The notes: a model not told the origin generated them from the letters alone. A DNA stretch of 64,000 nt from Streptomyces griseocarneus (GCA_003674045.1 PENC01000020.1:79954-143953); one strand, 5' to 3'. Shown: positions 8,257 through 17,482, counted from the first letter of the stretch. Made by a program: numbers and translations.

Positions 8257-8425
8257 CCGTTGAGGGACATGCGTCGCCCGTCGTGCCGCCCCTTGTTGTA
8301 CCCACCAGCGCCCGTTTTGTCACATCTGGCAACGGATGTCACCCTGCGTTTCTATGGCTTTAGCGCGCAGTAACGGTACATCTGGTGGATCGAAGGCGTA
8401 CACTACCGGCCCGCTTCCCCCGTGG

Positions 8426-9127
8426 CTAAACCAGGTCCGGAATTTCTCGCTCTGGCGTCGGTCCGGATGCGACGGTCCTCCCGTTCGGGGCCGTCGTCAC
8501 GACCACCGTGGCGGCCGTCGGCTCCGGCAGTGCGAAGGCGCGCAGGAAGAACTGCGCCAGCGGGCCGATGGCCAGGGCGTAGAAGACCGTGCCGACGCCC
8601 GCCGACCCGCCGAGCGCGAAGCCCGTGCCCAGGACGGCCACCTCGATGCACGTCCGCACGAGCCGCACCGAGCGCCCCGTCCTGCGGTGCAGTCCGGTCA
8701 TCAGGCCGTCGCGCGGGCCGGGGCCGAAGCGCGTGGAGATGTAGAGCCCGGTCGCCACCGCGCACAGCACCACCGCGAAGGCCAGCAGCGGAATTCGCAT
8801 CCACAGCGAGCGCGGCTCCGGGGTCAGGCCGAGGGTGGCGTCCATCGCGAGCCCGACCACCAGCACGTTGGAGACCGTGCCGAGCCCCGGCCGCTGCCGC
8901 AGCGGGATCCACAGCAGCAGCACCACCGCGCCGATCACGATCGACGCGGTGCCGATCGACAGGCCCGTGTGCCGGGCGACCCCCTGGTTGAGCACGTCCC
9001 ACGGCGCCAGCCCGAGACCGGCGCGCAGCTGGAGCCCGGCGCTCACCCCGTACAGGACGAGCCCGCCGTACAGCTGCAGCAGACGGCGGGCGAGAAAAAG
9101 CCCTCCTGGTGCGGACGACGCGGACAA
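8426..9127 (-). CDS. YczE/YitT-like integral membrane protein
   Basis: 233-residue membrane protein with about five hydrophobic helices. Hallmarks are LGLAPWDVLNQGV, the glycine/arginine-rich loop STRFGPGPRDGLMTGLHRR and GTVFYALAIGPLAQFFL, which place it with YczE-type proteins. The start is taken as TTG 9127 because GGGAGG stands 6 nt upstream and the membrane segments begin soon after; longer starts add residues without hydrophobic pattern. It is divergent from a MocR regulator, a pairing widespread for yczE genes and suggesting MocR control. The substrate is unknown. Confidence 0.8.
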   Translation of the reverse strand: MSASSAPGGLFLARRLLQLYGGLVLYGVSAGLQLRAGLGLAPWDVLNQGVARHTGLSIGTASIVIGAVVLLLWIPLRQRPGLGTVSNVLVVGLAMDATLGLTPEPRSLWMRIPLLAFAVVLCAVATGLYISTRFGPGPRDGLMTGLHRRTGRSVRLVRTCIEVAVLGTGFALGGSAGVGTVFYALAIGPLAQFFLRAFALPEPTAATVVVTTAPNGRTVASGPTPEREIPDLV

Positions 9128-9197
9128 TGGGTGCCTCCCCGAGTGGTCGATCGAGCAAATCGGCAGCGAGCGGTGGTACGAGTGGCCTGCCGCATGG

Positions 9198-9211
9198 CAG
9201 TCTGTGGACTG
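9198..9211. promoter_or_regulatory. candidate MocR operator
   Basis: Inverted repeat CAGTC-TGTG-GACTG in the 132-bp space between divergent yczE-like and MocR genes. Suggested by position and symmetry only. Confidence 0.35.
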
Positions 9212-9259
9212 GGAACAGCAGTGATCCATGGCCAATCCCGGAAAGGTGGACCGGTCAGG

Positions 9260-10774
9260 ATGAGTCAGTGGACCTCTTCGGTGGGGGCGCAGAAGCTTGC
9301 GCAGCTCCTCGGTTCGCAGCACGCGCGGCAGGGGCACGGCGTGGTGACCCTGATCGGTGGCCGCCGCGCGCCGGCCTACCGCTCCCTCGCGGACGGCATC
9401 CGGCTGCTCGTCCTGGAGGGCAGGGTGCCGGTCGCCGCCCGGCTGCCCGCCGAGCGCGAACTCGCCACCGCGCTCTCCGTCAGCCGCACCACGGTCGCCG
9501 CCGCCTACGAGGCGCTGCGCGGCGAGGGCTTCCTGGAGTCCCGGCGCGGTGCGGGCAGCTGGACCTCGGTGCCCGCGGGCAACCCGCTGCCCACCCGCGG
9601 CCTCGACCCGCTGCCCCCGGAGGCGACGGGCTCCGTCATCGACCTCGGCTGCGCCGCCCTGCCCGCGCCCGAGCCCTGGCTGACCCGGGCCTTCCAGGGC
9701 GCGCTGGAGGAGCTGCCGCCGTACGCGCACACCCACGGCGACTACCCCGCGGGCCTGCCCGCCCTGCGCCAGGCCATCGCCGACCGCTACAGCGCGCGCG
9801 GCATCCCCACGATGCCCGAGCAGATCATGGTCACCACCGGTGCCATGGGCGCCGCCGCCGCGATCAGCAGGCTGCTGGCGGGCCGCGGCGAGCGGGTCGC
9901 CGTCGAGTCGCCGTCGTACGCCAACGTCCTGCAGCTCATGCGCGAGGCGGGCGTCCGGCTGGTGCCCGTCGCCATGGCCGACGGGCTCGCCGGGTGGGAC
10001 CTGTCCGCCTGGCGCCAGGTGCTGCGCGACGCCGCGCCCCGCATGGCGTACGTGATCGCCGACTTCCACAACCCCACGGGTGCCCTCGCCCCCGACGAGC
10101 AGCGCCGGGAGCTGGTCGAGGCCGCCCGCGCCGCGGGCACGGTGATCGTCGCCGACGAGTCGATGTCCGACCTCTGTCTGGAGCCGGAGTTCGCCATGCC
10201 CCGGCCCATGTGCGCCTTCGACCCCGGCGGCAGCGCCGTGGTCACCGTCGGCTCGGTGAGCAAGTCCTTCTGGGCGGGCCTGCGGATCGGCTGGGTGCGC
10301 GCGGCCCCCGACGTGATCCGCAGCCTGGTCGCCGCCCGTGCCTACGCCGACCTGGGCACGCCCGTGCTCGAACAGCTCGCCGTCACCTGGCTGCTGAACA
10401 CCGAGGGCTGGGACGCCGCCGTCGCGCTGCGCCGTACCACCACGCGCGAGAACCGTGACGCCGTCGTCGCCGCGCTCGGACGCCACCTGCCCGACTGGGA
10501 GTTCACGGTGCCCAAGGGCGGCCTCACGCTGTGGGTGCGCACCGGCGGCCTGTCCGGCTCGCGGATCGCCGAGGCGGGGGAGCGGCTGGGGGTGCGGGTG
10601 CCGTCGGGCCCGCGCTTCGGGATCGACGGAGCCTTCGAGGGATTCGTCCGGGTGCCGTTCACGGTGACGAGCGCGGTCGCCGAGGAGGCCGCGAGCCGCC
10701 TCGCCGAGGCCGCCCGGCTCGTCGCGAGCGGCGCCACGGCGGCCGTCGAGACGCCGCGGACCTACGTGGCCTGA
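9260..10774 (+). CDS. MocR-family regulator (GntR-wHTH plus aminotransferase-like domain)
   Basis: 504 residues. The N-terminal GntR winged helix (SLADGIRLLVLEGRVPVAARLPAERELATALSVSRTTV region) is joined to a fold-type I aminotransferase-like domain that carries the PLP lysine motif TVGSVSKSFWAGLRIGW and the FHNPTG loop. Such proteins sense PLP or related ligands and regulate a divergent gene, here the YczE-like membrane protein. ATG 9260 is preceded by GGAAAGGTGG-like sequence. The 3' end overlaps the convergent FtsK-like gene by 13 bp, so the last codons are shared on opposite strands. Confidence 0.9.
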   Translation: MSQWTSSVGAQKLAQLLGSQHARQGHGVVTLIGGRRAPAYRSLADGIRLLVLEGRVPVAARLPAERELATALSVSRTTVAAAYEALRGEGFLESRRGAGSWTSVPAGNPLPTRGLDPLPPEATGSVIDLGCAALPAPEPWLTRAFQGALEELPPYAHTHGDYPAGLPALRQAIADRYSARGIPTMPEQIMVTTGAMGAAAAISRLLAGRGERVAVESPSYANVLQLMREAGVRLVPVAMADGLAGWDLSAWRQVLRDAAPRMAYVIADFHNPTGALAPDEQRRELVEAARAAGTVIVADESMSDLCLEPEFAMPRPMCAFDPGGSAVVTVGSVSKSFWAGLRIGWVRAAPDVIRSLVAARAYADLGTPVLEQLAVTWLLNTEGWDAAVALRRTTTRENRDAVVAALGRHLPDWEFTVPKGGLTLWVRTGGLSGSRIAEAGERLGVRVPSGPRFGIDGAFEGFVRVPFTVTSAVAEEAASRLAEAARLVASGATAAVETPRTYVA

Positions 10775-12369
10775 GCGGGCAGCGGCTCCCCGCCGCCGGA
10801 CCACTGCCCGGAGGACCCGTCCCCGGCGGCCTCTCCGGCGGCCTGCTCGACCCCGGTGCCGTACGCCGCGCCGTCGCACCGCGGGAGGAGGGCCAGGACG
10901 GCCTGCCGTTCGGTCTCGGACGTCTCCTCGTCGAACGGGTCCGGGGTGGCGGGCACCTGGACCCGGTACACGGGCCCCGAGCCGAGCCGCGCGTAGCCCC
11001 GGCCGGGCGGCACGTCCGGTACGGGGGTGCTGTCCGGGGGAGCGCCCAGCGCGGTCCCGGCCTGCTCGGGGGTGACGGGGCCGAGGACGACCCGTGCCCG
11101 GGTGTGGGCGAGCACGGACGCGCCGAGCAGCCCCGCGTTCTCCAGGTGCTCGCCCACGACGACCGTGACGTTGGCGGCCCGGCCGTGGCGCAGGGGCACG
11201 TCCAGCAGTTCCTGGGGATCGGGCCGCCCCTCGCCCGCGGCCAGGTGGCCGAGGGCCGTGGGCCGGTCCATGACGATCCACAGCGGACGGCGCACGTCCT
11301 CGGGCAGCGGGCGGCCCTGCTGCCGGGCCTGGTCGGCGCTGATCAGCCGCCGTTCGGTCTCGTGGGCGGCCCACTCCAGCGCGGCGAGCGCCCCCGCGGG
11401 GGCGGATTCGACGGCCAGTACGCCCTCCCGGCCGACGAGGAAGGCGTAGCCGCCGGAGCCGCCGCCGTCGGCCAGCACCACGTCGCCGTGGTGGAGCGCC
11501 TGGAGCGCGATCGAGCGCAGCAGTGTCGTCGTCCCGGCGGCAGGCCGGCCGAGCGCCAGGAGGTGGGGTTCCGTGGAGCGCCTGCCCGTGCGCCAGACGA
11601 CGGGCGGCGCGTCCCGGTGCCCGTCGGCGTCGAGGACCGGCAGGGTGCGCTGCACGGCCTCCGGGTCGGTGAAGCCGAGCACGGTCTCGCCGGGAGCGGT
11701 CACGAACCGCTGGGCGCGGATGTCGTCCGGCAGCGCGGGCAGCACGGTCACGGTGAGCCGGTTGGCCTCCTGGTCCCAGGCGAACCGGTATTCGCGGCCC
11801 CGGCCCGCCTTGGCCTCCAGCAACTGCTCGACGCGGGAGCGGGATTCGGCCTCGCTGTCGGTGAAGTGGGCGGGATAGCACAGCTGGAGGGAGACCAGCC
11901 GCCCGTCCTCGAAGGCGTGCTCGGTGAACGCCTCCCGCCAGTCGCCGCCGTGCGCGTAGAGCGGATGCGGGTCCTCCGGCACGGCGAGGTAGGGCACCAG
12001 GCACTCGTACAGGACCTGGAGCCGCTCCTGCTCGGCGTCGGTGTCGGCCGTGTCGACGGGGACGCGTTCCCGGCCCGCCCAGCCCGCCGTCACCATCAGG
12101 ACGACCGCGGCGCACAGCGGGCCGTAGGGCACGAGCGCCACGATGGCCAGGCAGGAGCCGGCCAGCACCACCGCGGGCCCGCGCCGGTCCCTGGGGGTAC
12201 GCGCCCAGGCGCGGAGCCCGCGCCCCGCCAGGACCCCCAGCCCGCGGAAGACGGAGAGGAACGGGTGCAGGACGTCCGCGGCGCAGTCGGCGACGGTGCG
12301 CGTGAGCTCGCGCCCCCGGGCGAAGGCCGTGCCGGGGGTGACGCCCCCGGGACGCGGTCGCGGGGCCAC
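10762..12369 (-). CDS. FtsK/TraB-like ATPase homologue with degenerate P-loop
   Basis: 535 residues. Two N-terminal membrane helices (VVLAGSCLAIVALVPYGPL and LCAAVVLMVTAGWAG) precede a cytosolic RecA-like region with LLALGRPAAGTTTLLRS where a P-loop is expected and RRPLWIVMDRPTAL at the Walker B position, resembling FtsK/SpoIIIE and conjugative Tra proteins. The Walker A lysine is absent (GRPAAGTTT), so normal ATP hydrolysis is doubtful. GTG 12369 follows AGGAGG. It lies 38 nt after a small membrane protein gene, suggesting a two-gene operon. No integrase or other transfer genes are nearby. Confidence 0.6.
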   Translation of the reverse strand: MAPRPRPGGVTPGTAFARGRELTRTVADCAADVLHPFLSVFRGLGVLAGRGLRAWARTPRDRRGPAVVLAGSCLAIVALVPYGPLCAAVVLMVTAGWAGRERVPVDTADTDAEQERLQVLYECLVPYLAVPEDPHPLYAHGGDWREAFTEHAFEDGRLVSLQLCYPAHFTDSEAESRSRVEQLLEAKAGRGREYRFAWDQEANRLTVTVLPALPDDIRAQRFVTAPGETVLGFTDPEAVQRTLPVLDADGHRDAPPVVWRTGRRSTEPHLLALGRPAAGTTTLLRSIALQALHHGDVVLADGGGSGGYAFLVGREGVLAVESAPAGALAALEWAAHETERRLISADQARQQGRPLPEDVRRPLWIVMDRPTALGHLAAGEGRPDPQELLDVPLRHGRAANVTVVVGEHLENAGLLGASVLAHTRARVVLGPVTPEQAGTALGAPPDSTPVPDVPPGRGYARLGSGPVYRVQVPATPDPFDEETSETERQAVLALLPRCDGAAYGTGVEQAAGEAAGDGSSGQWSGGGEPLPAQAT

Positions 12370-12407
12370 GTCGTCCTCCTGCCGTCGGTGAGGCGGGTCG
12401 GGACGGG

Positions 12408-12632
12408 TCAGAACTTGAGGCCGCCCAGCAGTCCGGCGAGGCTCGCGCTGCCCGCCTTGATGCTGGGCGCGATGGCCGTCCCGGCGAGGTAGAAGCCGAA
12501 CAGGGCGCACACGATGCCGTGGGTGGGCTTGAGTCCGTCCTTGCGGAAGAACAGGAAGACGATGACACCGAACAGCACTACGCCGGAGATGGAGAGGATC
12601 ATGACGAGCTCCTGGGCGGTCGGAACGGTCAC
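12408..12632 (-). CDS. small membrane protein upstream of FtsK-like gene
   Basis: 74 residues with two hydrophobic helices (VMILSISGVVLFGVIVFLFF and HGIVCALFGFYLAGTAIAP) separated by a short basic loop RKDGLKPTHG and ending SASLAGLLGGLKF. No named family recognised. GTG 12632 is chosen because GAGGGA lies 6 nt upstream. Its place just before the FtsK/TraB-like gene suggests a membrane partner, as small membrane proteins often accompany Tra ATPases in actinomycete conjugation loci, but that is inference. Confidence 0.65.
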   Translation of the reverse strand: MTVPTAQELVMILSISGVVLFGVIVFLFFRKDGLKPTHGIVCALFGFYLAGTAIAPSIKAGSASLAGLLGGLKF

Positions 12633-13001
12633 CACGCGTCCCTCAAGACTCACAGAAAGTGCTAATTAGGCAAAAGCGGAAGAATCCCCGTACGGGCTCC
12701 GCACGCCCCGGCGAGGATCCCGGCCGACGGTCGGGGGGAGGTGGCGAACCGCGTGAACACGGCGTGAAATCGGGCCGGGCCGGGGTCGGCGCGAGCGTGC
12801 GCCACCAGGTGCGGAGGATCCGGGCGATTCACCCGTTCGGGCGCGTCCGAACCTCCGCCGGGCGGCCGCCCGGCCCCGGCGGACGGCCGTGGCGCGCGTG
12901 GCGGGCCCGGAGCCCGTAGTTCCGGGCAGGCGACCGTACGTAGGGTAGGCAGCGGCCACGTCAACAGGCCGTCAGCCGCCGAACCCGGAGGACCGCAGAC
13001 C
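12633..13001. other. divergent intergenic region
   Basis: About 370 bp without a credible gene. Next to the minus-strand gene is a short AT-rich patch (CTAATTAGG at about 12662) likely to hold its promoter. Nearer the ankyrin gene, TAGGGT at about 12942 could be a -10 box. The middle is GC-rich and unremarkable. Confidence 0.4.
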
Positions 13002-13409
13002 ATGACCGAGCAGACCCCCGAGACCGAGCCCGCTCACGACCCCGAGGTGCTGCAGCTCGCGGCCAAGGTGTTCGACCTGGCGCGGCACGGCGACAAGGAC
13101 ACGCTCGCCGCGTACGTGGACGCGGGCGTTCCGGTCAACCTCACCAACGACCGGGGCGACACGCTGATCATGCTGGCCGCCTACCACGGGCACCTCGACG
13201 TCGTCCACGCCCTCCTGGAGCGCGGCGCCGACCCGAACCGGACCAACGACAAGGGCCAGACGCCGCTCGCGGGAGCGGTCTTCAAGGGCGAGGACGAGGT
13301 TGTGCGCGCCCTCCTGGAGCACGGCGCGGACCCGGCGGCGGGGACGCCGTCCGCGGTGGAGGCGGCCCAGGTGTTCGGACGGCAGGACCTGCTGGAGCTC
13401 TTCACGTAG
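13002..13409 (+). CDS. ankyrin-repeat protein
   Basis: 135 residues of mostly ankyrin repeats: a first helix pair (LAAKVFDLARHGDKDTLAAYVDAG), then NDRGDTLIMLAAYHGHLDVVHALLERGADPN, NDKGQTPLAGAVFKGEDEVVRALLEHGADP and a partial fourth repeat ending in VFGRQDLLELF. It is a small cytosolic protein-protein interaction module without catalytic domain; partners unknown. ATG 13002 follows GGAGG. Similar single-domain ankyrin proteins are common in Streptomyces. Confidence 0.9.
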   Translation: MTEQTPETEPAHDPEVLQLAAKVFDLARHGDKDTLAAYVDAGVPVNLTNDRGDTLIMLAAYHGHLDVVHALLERGADPNRTNDKGQTPLAGAVFKGEDEVVRALLEHGADPAAGTPSAVEAAQVFGRQDLLELFT

Positions 13410-13434
13410 GAGGCGGTCCGCGGCTCTTCCCGCA

Positions 13435-13466
13435 GGATGCCCTGGCGACGCGACGCCAGGGCATCC
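13435..13466. terminator. 13-bp perfect stem between convergent genes
   Basis: GGATGCCCTGGCG (13435-13447) pairs perfectly with CGCCAGGGCATCC (13454-13466) around ACGCGA. It is centred between the ankyrin gene stop and the stop of the opposing gene at 13470, so it should end both transcripts. Confidence 0.8.
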
Positions 13467-13469
13467 GTC

Positions 13470-14087
13470 CTACGGCAGAACCGCTCCGCTCGTCAGGCGC
13501 GCGCTGCGGTCCAGCAGGCGCAGGCCATGGTCCGTCAGCTCCGACCGGTGGGCTCCCGCCGCGGCCACGGCCTCGCCGAGCTCCGTGAGCAGCAGTGCGT
13601 GCCGCCGTTCCATCGCGGGTTCCGCGGCCGGCCCGCTCTCCAGCAGCCGCCGGTACAGCAGGGCGCAGCGGGACAGCACCACCATCCGCCGGACGGCCTC
13701 GGCCGGTTGCCGCGCCCTCGCGAACGGCTCGCGTTCCGCCGCCGCGTCGTACACCGCACGCGTGCCCTCGCGGACCAGGGCCTCCGCCAGCCGCACGGAG
13801 CCGAGGAGACCGTCCGGGGACGGCGTGAAGCAGTGGCGGCCGATCAGGACAGCGCCCTGGGCGCGGTCGTCGTCCGCAGTGGTGCCGTCGAGCAGCGCCA
13901 CCCGCGTGACCGACGCCCGCAGTTCGTCGAGCATGGCGGGCCAGACCGCGCCCAGCAGCCGTACGGCCGAGGCCAGGGCGGCCCGTTCGGCCGCGTGCCA
14001 GGTGCCGGTGCCGCCGGACGCGGGGTCCAGGGCACACAGTGCTTCCTGGTCGCCGTGCGCCGAGGAGCGGTCGGGGTCCAGATCCAA
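13470..14087 (-). CDS. hypothetical helical protein
   Basis: 205 residues, largely alpha-helical, without signal peptide or membrane segment. It contains WHAAERAALASAVRLLGAVWPAML and a long Arg/Leu-rich helix region (AVRRMVVLSRCALLYRRLLES). No family recognised. The start is set at TTG 14087, which has AAGGA 6 nt upstream; a GTG 33 nt further upstream has no good ribosome-binding site. It converges on the ankyrin gene and follows the DNA ligase gene only by position (divergent promoters are not evident, both read left). Confidence 0.55.
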   Translation of the reverse strand: MDLDPDRSSAHGDQEALCALDPASGGTGTWHAAERAALASAVRLLGAVWPAMLDELRASVTRVALLDGTTADDDRAQGAVLIGRHCFTPSPDGLLGSVRLAEALVREGTRAVYDAAAEREPFARARQPAEAVRRMVVLSRCALLYRRLLESGPAAEPAMERRHALLLTELGEAVAAAGAHRSELTDHGLRLLDRSARLTSGAVLP

Positions 14088-14218
14088 TGCCGTTCCTTCG
14101 CTTCCGTCGCTCGGGGTCACCGGAGCGTGATCGTTCGTTTCTCCACGGTGAACGATAGGGGGAGCCCCGCAGCGACGGAATCCCGGCCCCCGCAAACCGG
14201 CCGGGAGGGGGCGCCCCG

Positions 14219-15757
14219 TCACCGAGGCAAAAACCCCCGCACCGTCGCCACCGTGTCCGCCTCCGACGCCCGTTTGTCCTCGCGGTACCGCAGTACCCGC
14301 GCGAATCGCAGCGTCACTCCTTCCGGATAGCGCGAGGACCGCTGCACGCCGTCGTACGCGATTTCCACGACGAGCTCCGGGCGCACCCGCACCACGAAGC
14401 CGTCGTCGCTGACGGACAGGGCCAGGAGGTGTTCCGTCTGCCAGGACAGGAGCGCGTCCGTGAGGCCCTTGAAGGTTTTGCCGAGCATCGCGAACGAGCC
14501 GTCCGGCCGCCGCGCGCCCAGGTGGAGGTTGGAGAGCTTGCCGGTGCGGCGGCCGTGGCCCCACTCGGCGGCCAGGACCACCAGGTCCAGCGTGTGGACG
14601 GGTTTGACCTTCAGCCAGGAGGCGCCCCGGCGGCCCGCGTTGTACGGCGCGTCGAGTGCCTTGACGACCACACCCTCGTGGCCGTGCCGCAGCACCGCCT
14701 CGGCGAACTCCCGCGCCGCCGCCCGCGCCGCCGCGTCCGCGGGATCGGCCACGACCAGACGCCGTACCCGCAGAGGCTCCGGCACCGCACGGGCCAGCTC
14801 CGCATGGCGCTCGGTCAGCGGGAGGGCCAGCAGGTCGTGGTCGTCGACGGCGAGCAGGTCGAAGAAGACGGGCGACAGGGGGACGGAGACGGCGGCCCCC
14901 GCCACGTCCAGCCGGGAGCCCACCCGGCCCGCGGTCTCCTGGAAGGGGCGCGGTCTGCCCGTCCCGTCGAGGGCGATCACCTCGCCGTCCAGCACGGCGC
15001 GCTCCACCGGCAGTTCGCGGGCCACGCGGGCGAGCTCGGGCAGCCGGTCGGTGATCTCCTCCAGGGCGCGGGTCCAGATCCGTACGCGCTCGCCGTCCCG
15101 GTGGACCTGCACGCGGATGCCGTCCAGCTTCTCCTCCACCGCGCACGGCCCCAGCCGGTCCAGCGCGTCGTCCACGTCCTTGGCGGTCTGCGCGAGCATC
15201 GGCAGCACCGGGCGCCCCACCTCCAGCCGGAAGGCGGACAGCGCCTCCGGGCCGTGCGCCAGCAACTCCCGTGCCACCGCCGCCGCGGAGCCGCCGAGCA
15301 TGACGGCCCGCCGTACGTCCTCCGGTGGCGCGCCCGCGGCGGCCGCGAGGCCCTCGACGGCCAGCGCGTCCAGTGCGCCCTGCCGGAGTTCGCCGCCGAG
15401 CAGACCGCGCAGGAAGCGCTGCTCCTCCGCCGTGGCCGCTCCCATCAGCGCGGAGAGCAGCCGTTGCCGTTCCGCCCGCGCGCCCTTGCCCGACACCGCC
15501 GCGATCGCGCCTACCGCCCGGTCCACGTCCCGCACGGTGAGGGAGGGCGCGGCGGCGGGCGCCGGCGCGTCGCGCAGCAGGCTCCAGCCGATCCCGACCC
15601 GGCCCTGCGGCAGCCGTCCCGCCAGATACGTGACGACGACCGGCGCCTCCTCGGGGGCGGCGACGCGGAGAAGACCGGCCAGCAGGCCGGTCTTCTCCGA
15701 CCGCGACCCCGTCGCGGCGACGGCTGCGGACACCCGGGCGAGGTCGGCCAGGAGCAT
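14219..15757 (-). CDS. ligB: ATP-dependent DNA ligase
   Basis: Seals nicks in duplex DNA using ATP, in repair rather than replication, which uses NAD-dependent LigA. 512 residues: N-terminal DNA-binding domain, adenylation domain with the active lysine in motif I EEKLDGIRVQ (Lys210), then motifs IV EGVVVKALD and V WLKVKP, and an OB-fold ending with the conserved VTLRFARVLRYREDK. Starts at ATG 15757 (MLLADLARVS), matching the usual N-terminus of the actinobacterial enzyme, although the GAGG upstream is very close. Single gene. Confidence 0.93.
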   Translation of the reverse strand: MLLADLARVSAAVAATGSRSEKTGLLAGLLRVAAPEEAPVVVTYLAGRLPQGRVGIGWSLLRDAPAPAAAPSLTVRDVDRAVGAIAAVSGKGARAERQRLLSALMGAATAEEQRFLRGLLGGELRQGALDALAVEGLAAAAGAPPEDVRRAVMLGGSAAAVARELLAHGPEALSAFRLEVGRPVLPMLAQTAKDVDDALDRLGPCAVEEKLDGIRVQVHRDGERVRIWTRALEEITDRLPELARVARELPVERAVLDGEVIALDGTGRPRPFQETAGRVGSRLDVAGAAVSVPLSPVFFDLLAVDDHDLLALPLTERHAELARAVPEPLRVRRLVVADPADAAARAAAREFAEAVLRHGHEGVVVKALDAPYNAGRRGASWLKVKPVHTLDLVVLAAEWGHGRRTGKLSNLHLGARRPDGSFAMLGKTFKGLTDALLSWQTEHLLALSVSDDGFVVRVRPELVVEIAYDGVQRSSRYPEGVTLRFARVLRYREDKRASEADTVATVRGFLPR

Positions 15758-15814
15758 GCCCTCATCGTGCAACGGCCCGGCGCGCCCCGCAGCGCGGGAC
15801 CAGCTGCTCAGCGG

Positions 15815-17482
15815 TCAGCGGTGCGTGTCCCAGAACGCGCAGTGGTGCTCGGCGGCCAGGTCCAGCGTCCGGATGCCGTTCGCGCCCGGCGCGAGGGACA
15901 GCGCCAGCGGCGCCTTGTCCTGGAAGGCGGGCCACTTCGGGGCCCCGGACAGGTCGGGGCGCGACGTCCGGGCGAAGCGGGTCCAGTAACCGGCCATCCG
16001 CCCCGACAGTTCGCGCTGCGCGGGCGTGAGGGCGGGCTCGACCGGGATGTCGAAGAGGTACGGCAGCTCGAAGGCGTGCGTGGCGCCGTACGGGAAGCCC
16101 TTCACCACCGGGATGCCGGCGATGACCGGGGCGCCGGGGTCGCTGAACTCGTAGCCGTACGTGGGCACCCGCGCGGCCAGTGCGCGGTCGGCCCGCAGGG
16201 TCGTGCAGGTCCACGCGCGGTCCGTGAGCGCGGCGGACCACGCCAGGGCGGGCGAGGGGTACTTCGCCGCCGGGTAGAGCGCCTCGATCGCACCGGCGTC
16301 GGAGCCGAAGGTGCCCGTCAGCCGGGCGTGGTACGTGTTCGCGTCCGGGATCGGGTGGTTCGCCAGCGTCTGGGCGACGAACAGCCGCATCTCGTCGTGG
16401 TTGGTGCCCTGCATGACCGGCACCCGGTGGAAGCGGCCCGCCTCCAGGGCCCGCTCGAGCCGCTCGGGCAGGAGGGCGTTGCCGTAGGCGACGGCCGAGA
16501 ACGTGTCCGCCAGCTCCGGCGTCACCAGCTTCGCGACGGGCAGTCCGCGCAGACAGTCGAGCGCGTTCGCCCCGTCCGCGCAGCCCAGTCGGCGTGCGGC
16601 GTCGGCGCCCGCGTCCCGCACCTTGTTCTGCGGGGCCCAGGGGCTGTACGCGGCGCCGCCCGGGTCGGTGGCGCCCGGCGGGATCTGTGTCATGCACGAG
16701 CCGCTCTGCACCACGGCTTTGTGGAAGAGACCGGCCGACCCGGGGGAGATGAGCTGGGCGCAGGTGCTGAGCGCGCCCGCCGACTCGCCGAACAGGGTCA
16801 CGTTGCGCGGATCACCGCCGAACCCGGCGGCGTTGGCCCGCACCCAGCGCAGGGCCGCCTGCTGGTCGGCGAGACCGAAGTCGGGCGCGCCGCCGAGGGC
16901 CGGGTGGCCGAAGAAACCCAGCATGCCCAGCCGGTAGTTGACCGTCACCACGACCGCGTCGCCCGTGACCGCGAGCCGTTCACCGGCGTAGTCGCTGCCG
17001 CTGCCCGAGGTGAAGCCGCCGCCGTGCACCCAGACCAGCACGGGCCTGCCCTTGCGCGCTGCCGCGGCTTCGTCCGTGGCCTTGTCCACGGCCTTGCCTG
17101 CCGCCCGGCCTGTCGGTGTGGTGACGTTGAGGTAGAGGCAGTCCTCCGACCCCACCGTCTTCCCCGGGGTGCCCGGAGACTGCTGTGTGCAGCGCTCGCG
17201 GGGCGCGCCCGCGTCCCTGACGCCCCGCCAGTTCGCCACGGGCGCGGGCAGCTGCCAGCGCAACTTGCCCGTGGGCGGCGCCGCGAACGGGATGCCCTCG
17301 AAGGTGTTGTACGTGCCGTGCCCCACCCCGCGGACCTGGCCGTGGTCGGTGGTCACGACGGGTCTCGGAGGCGCGGGTGCCGCCGCGGCCGCCGCGGGCG
17401 GGGCCGCGGCGAGGGCCGAGAAGAAGGCCAGGAGCGCGAGCGCCCCTCCACGGAGTCGGCTGCTATGAGGTACTTCCGGCAT
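15815..17482 (-). CDS. secreted type-B carboxylesterase
   Basis: 555-residue alpha/beta hydrolase of the carboxylesterase/cholinesterase family, cleaving carboxylic esters outside the cell. An N-terminal signal peptide (RGGALALLAFFSALAAAPPAAA) is followed by TFEGIPFAAPP, the oxyanion loop VWVHGGGFTSG, the nucleophile elbow FGESAGA (Ser234) and the catalytic histidine in AAEHHCAFWDTH near the C-terminus. Paired cysteines (RCTQQ with EDCLYLN) match the conserved disulfide. ATG 17482 follows AAAGGG. Physiological ester unknown. Confidence 0.92.
   Translation of the reverse strand: MPEVPHSSRLRGGALALLAFFSALAAAPPAAAAAAPAPPRPVVTTDHGQVRGVGHGTYNTFEGIPFAAPPTGKLRWQLPAPVANWRGVRDAGAPRERCTQQSPGTPGKTVGSEDCLYLNVTTPTGRAAGKAVDKATDEAAAARKGRPVLVWVHGGGFTSGSGSDYAGERLAVTGDAVVVTVNYRLGMLGFFGHPALGGAPDFGLADQQAALRWVRANAAGFGGDPRNVTLFGESAGALSTCAQLISPGSAGLFHKAVVQSGSCMTQIPPGATDPGGAAYSPWAPQNKVRDAGADAARRLGCADGANALDCLRGLPVAKLVTPELADTFSAVAYGNALLPERLERALEAGRFHRVPVMQGTNHDEMRLFVAQTLANHPIPDANTYHARLTGTFGSDAGAIEALYPAAKYPSPALAWSAALTDRAWTCTTLRADRALAARVPTYGYEFSDPGAPVIAGIPVVKGFPYGATHAFELPYLFDIPVEPALTPAQRELSGRMAGYWTRFARTSRPDLSGAPKWPAFQDKAPLALSLAPGANGIRTLDLAAEHHCAFWDTHR

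Noticed and set aside
8336..9259. N-terminal extension of the MocR gene by about 300 codons
   Set aside because: The upstream part is antisense to the YczE-like gene and has no domain; ATG 9260 begins the GntR domain region.
8426..12568. A single 1380-codon minus-strand gene ending in the YczE-like protein
   Set aside because: Only the last 233 codons have membrane-protein character; the rest is antisense to the MocR gene or out of frame with the FtsK-like gene. A TTG with GGGAGG at 9127 gives the likely start.
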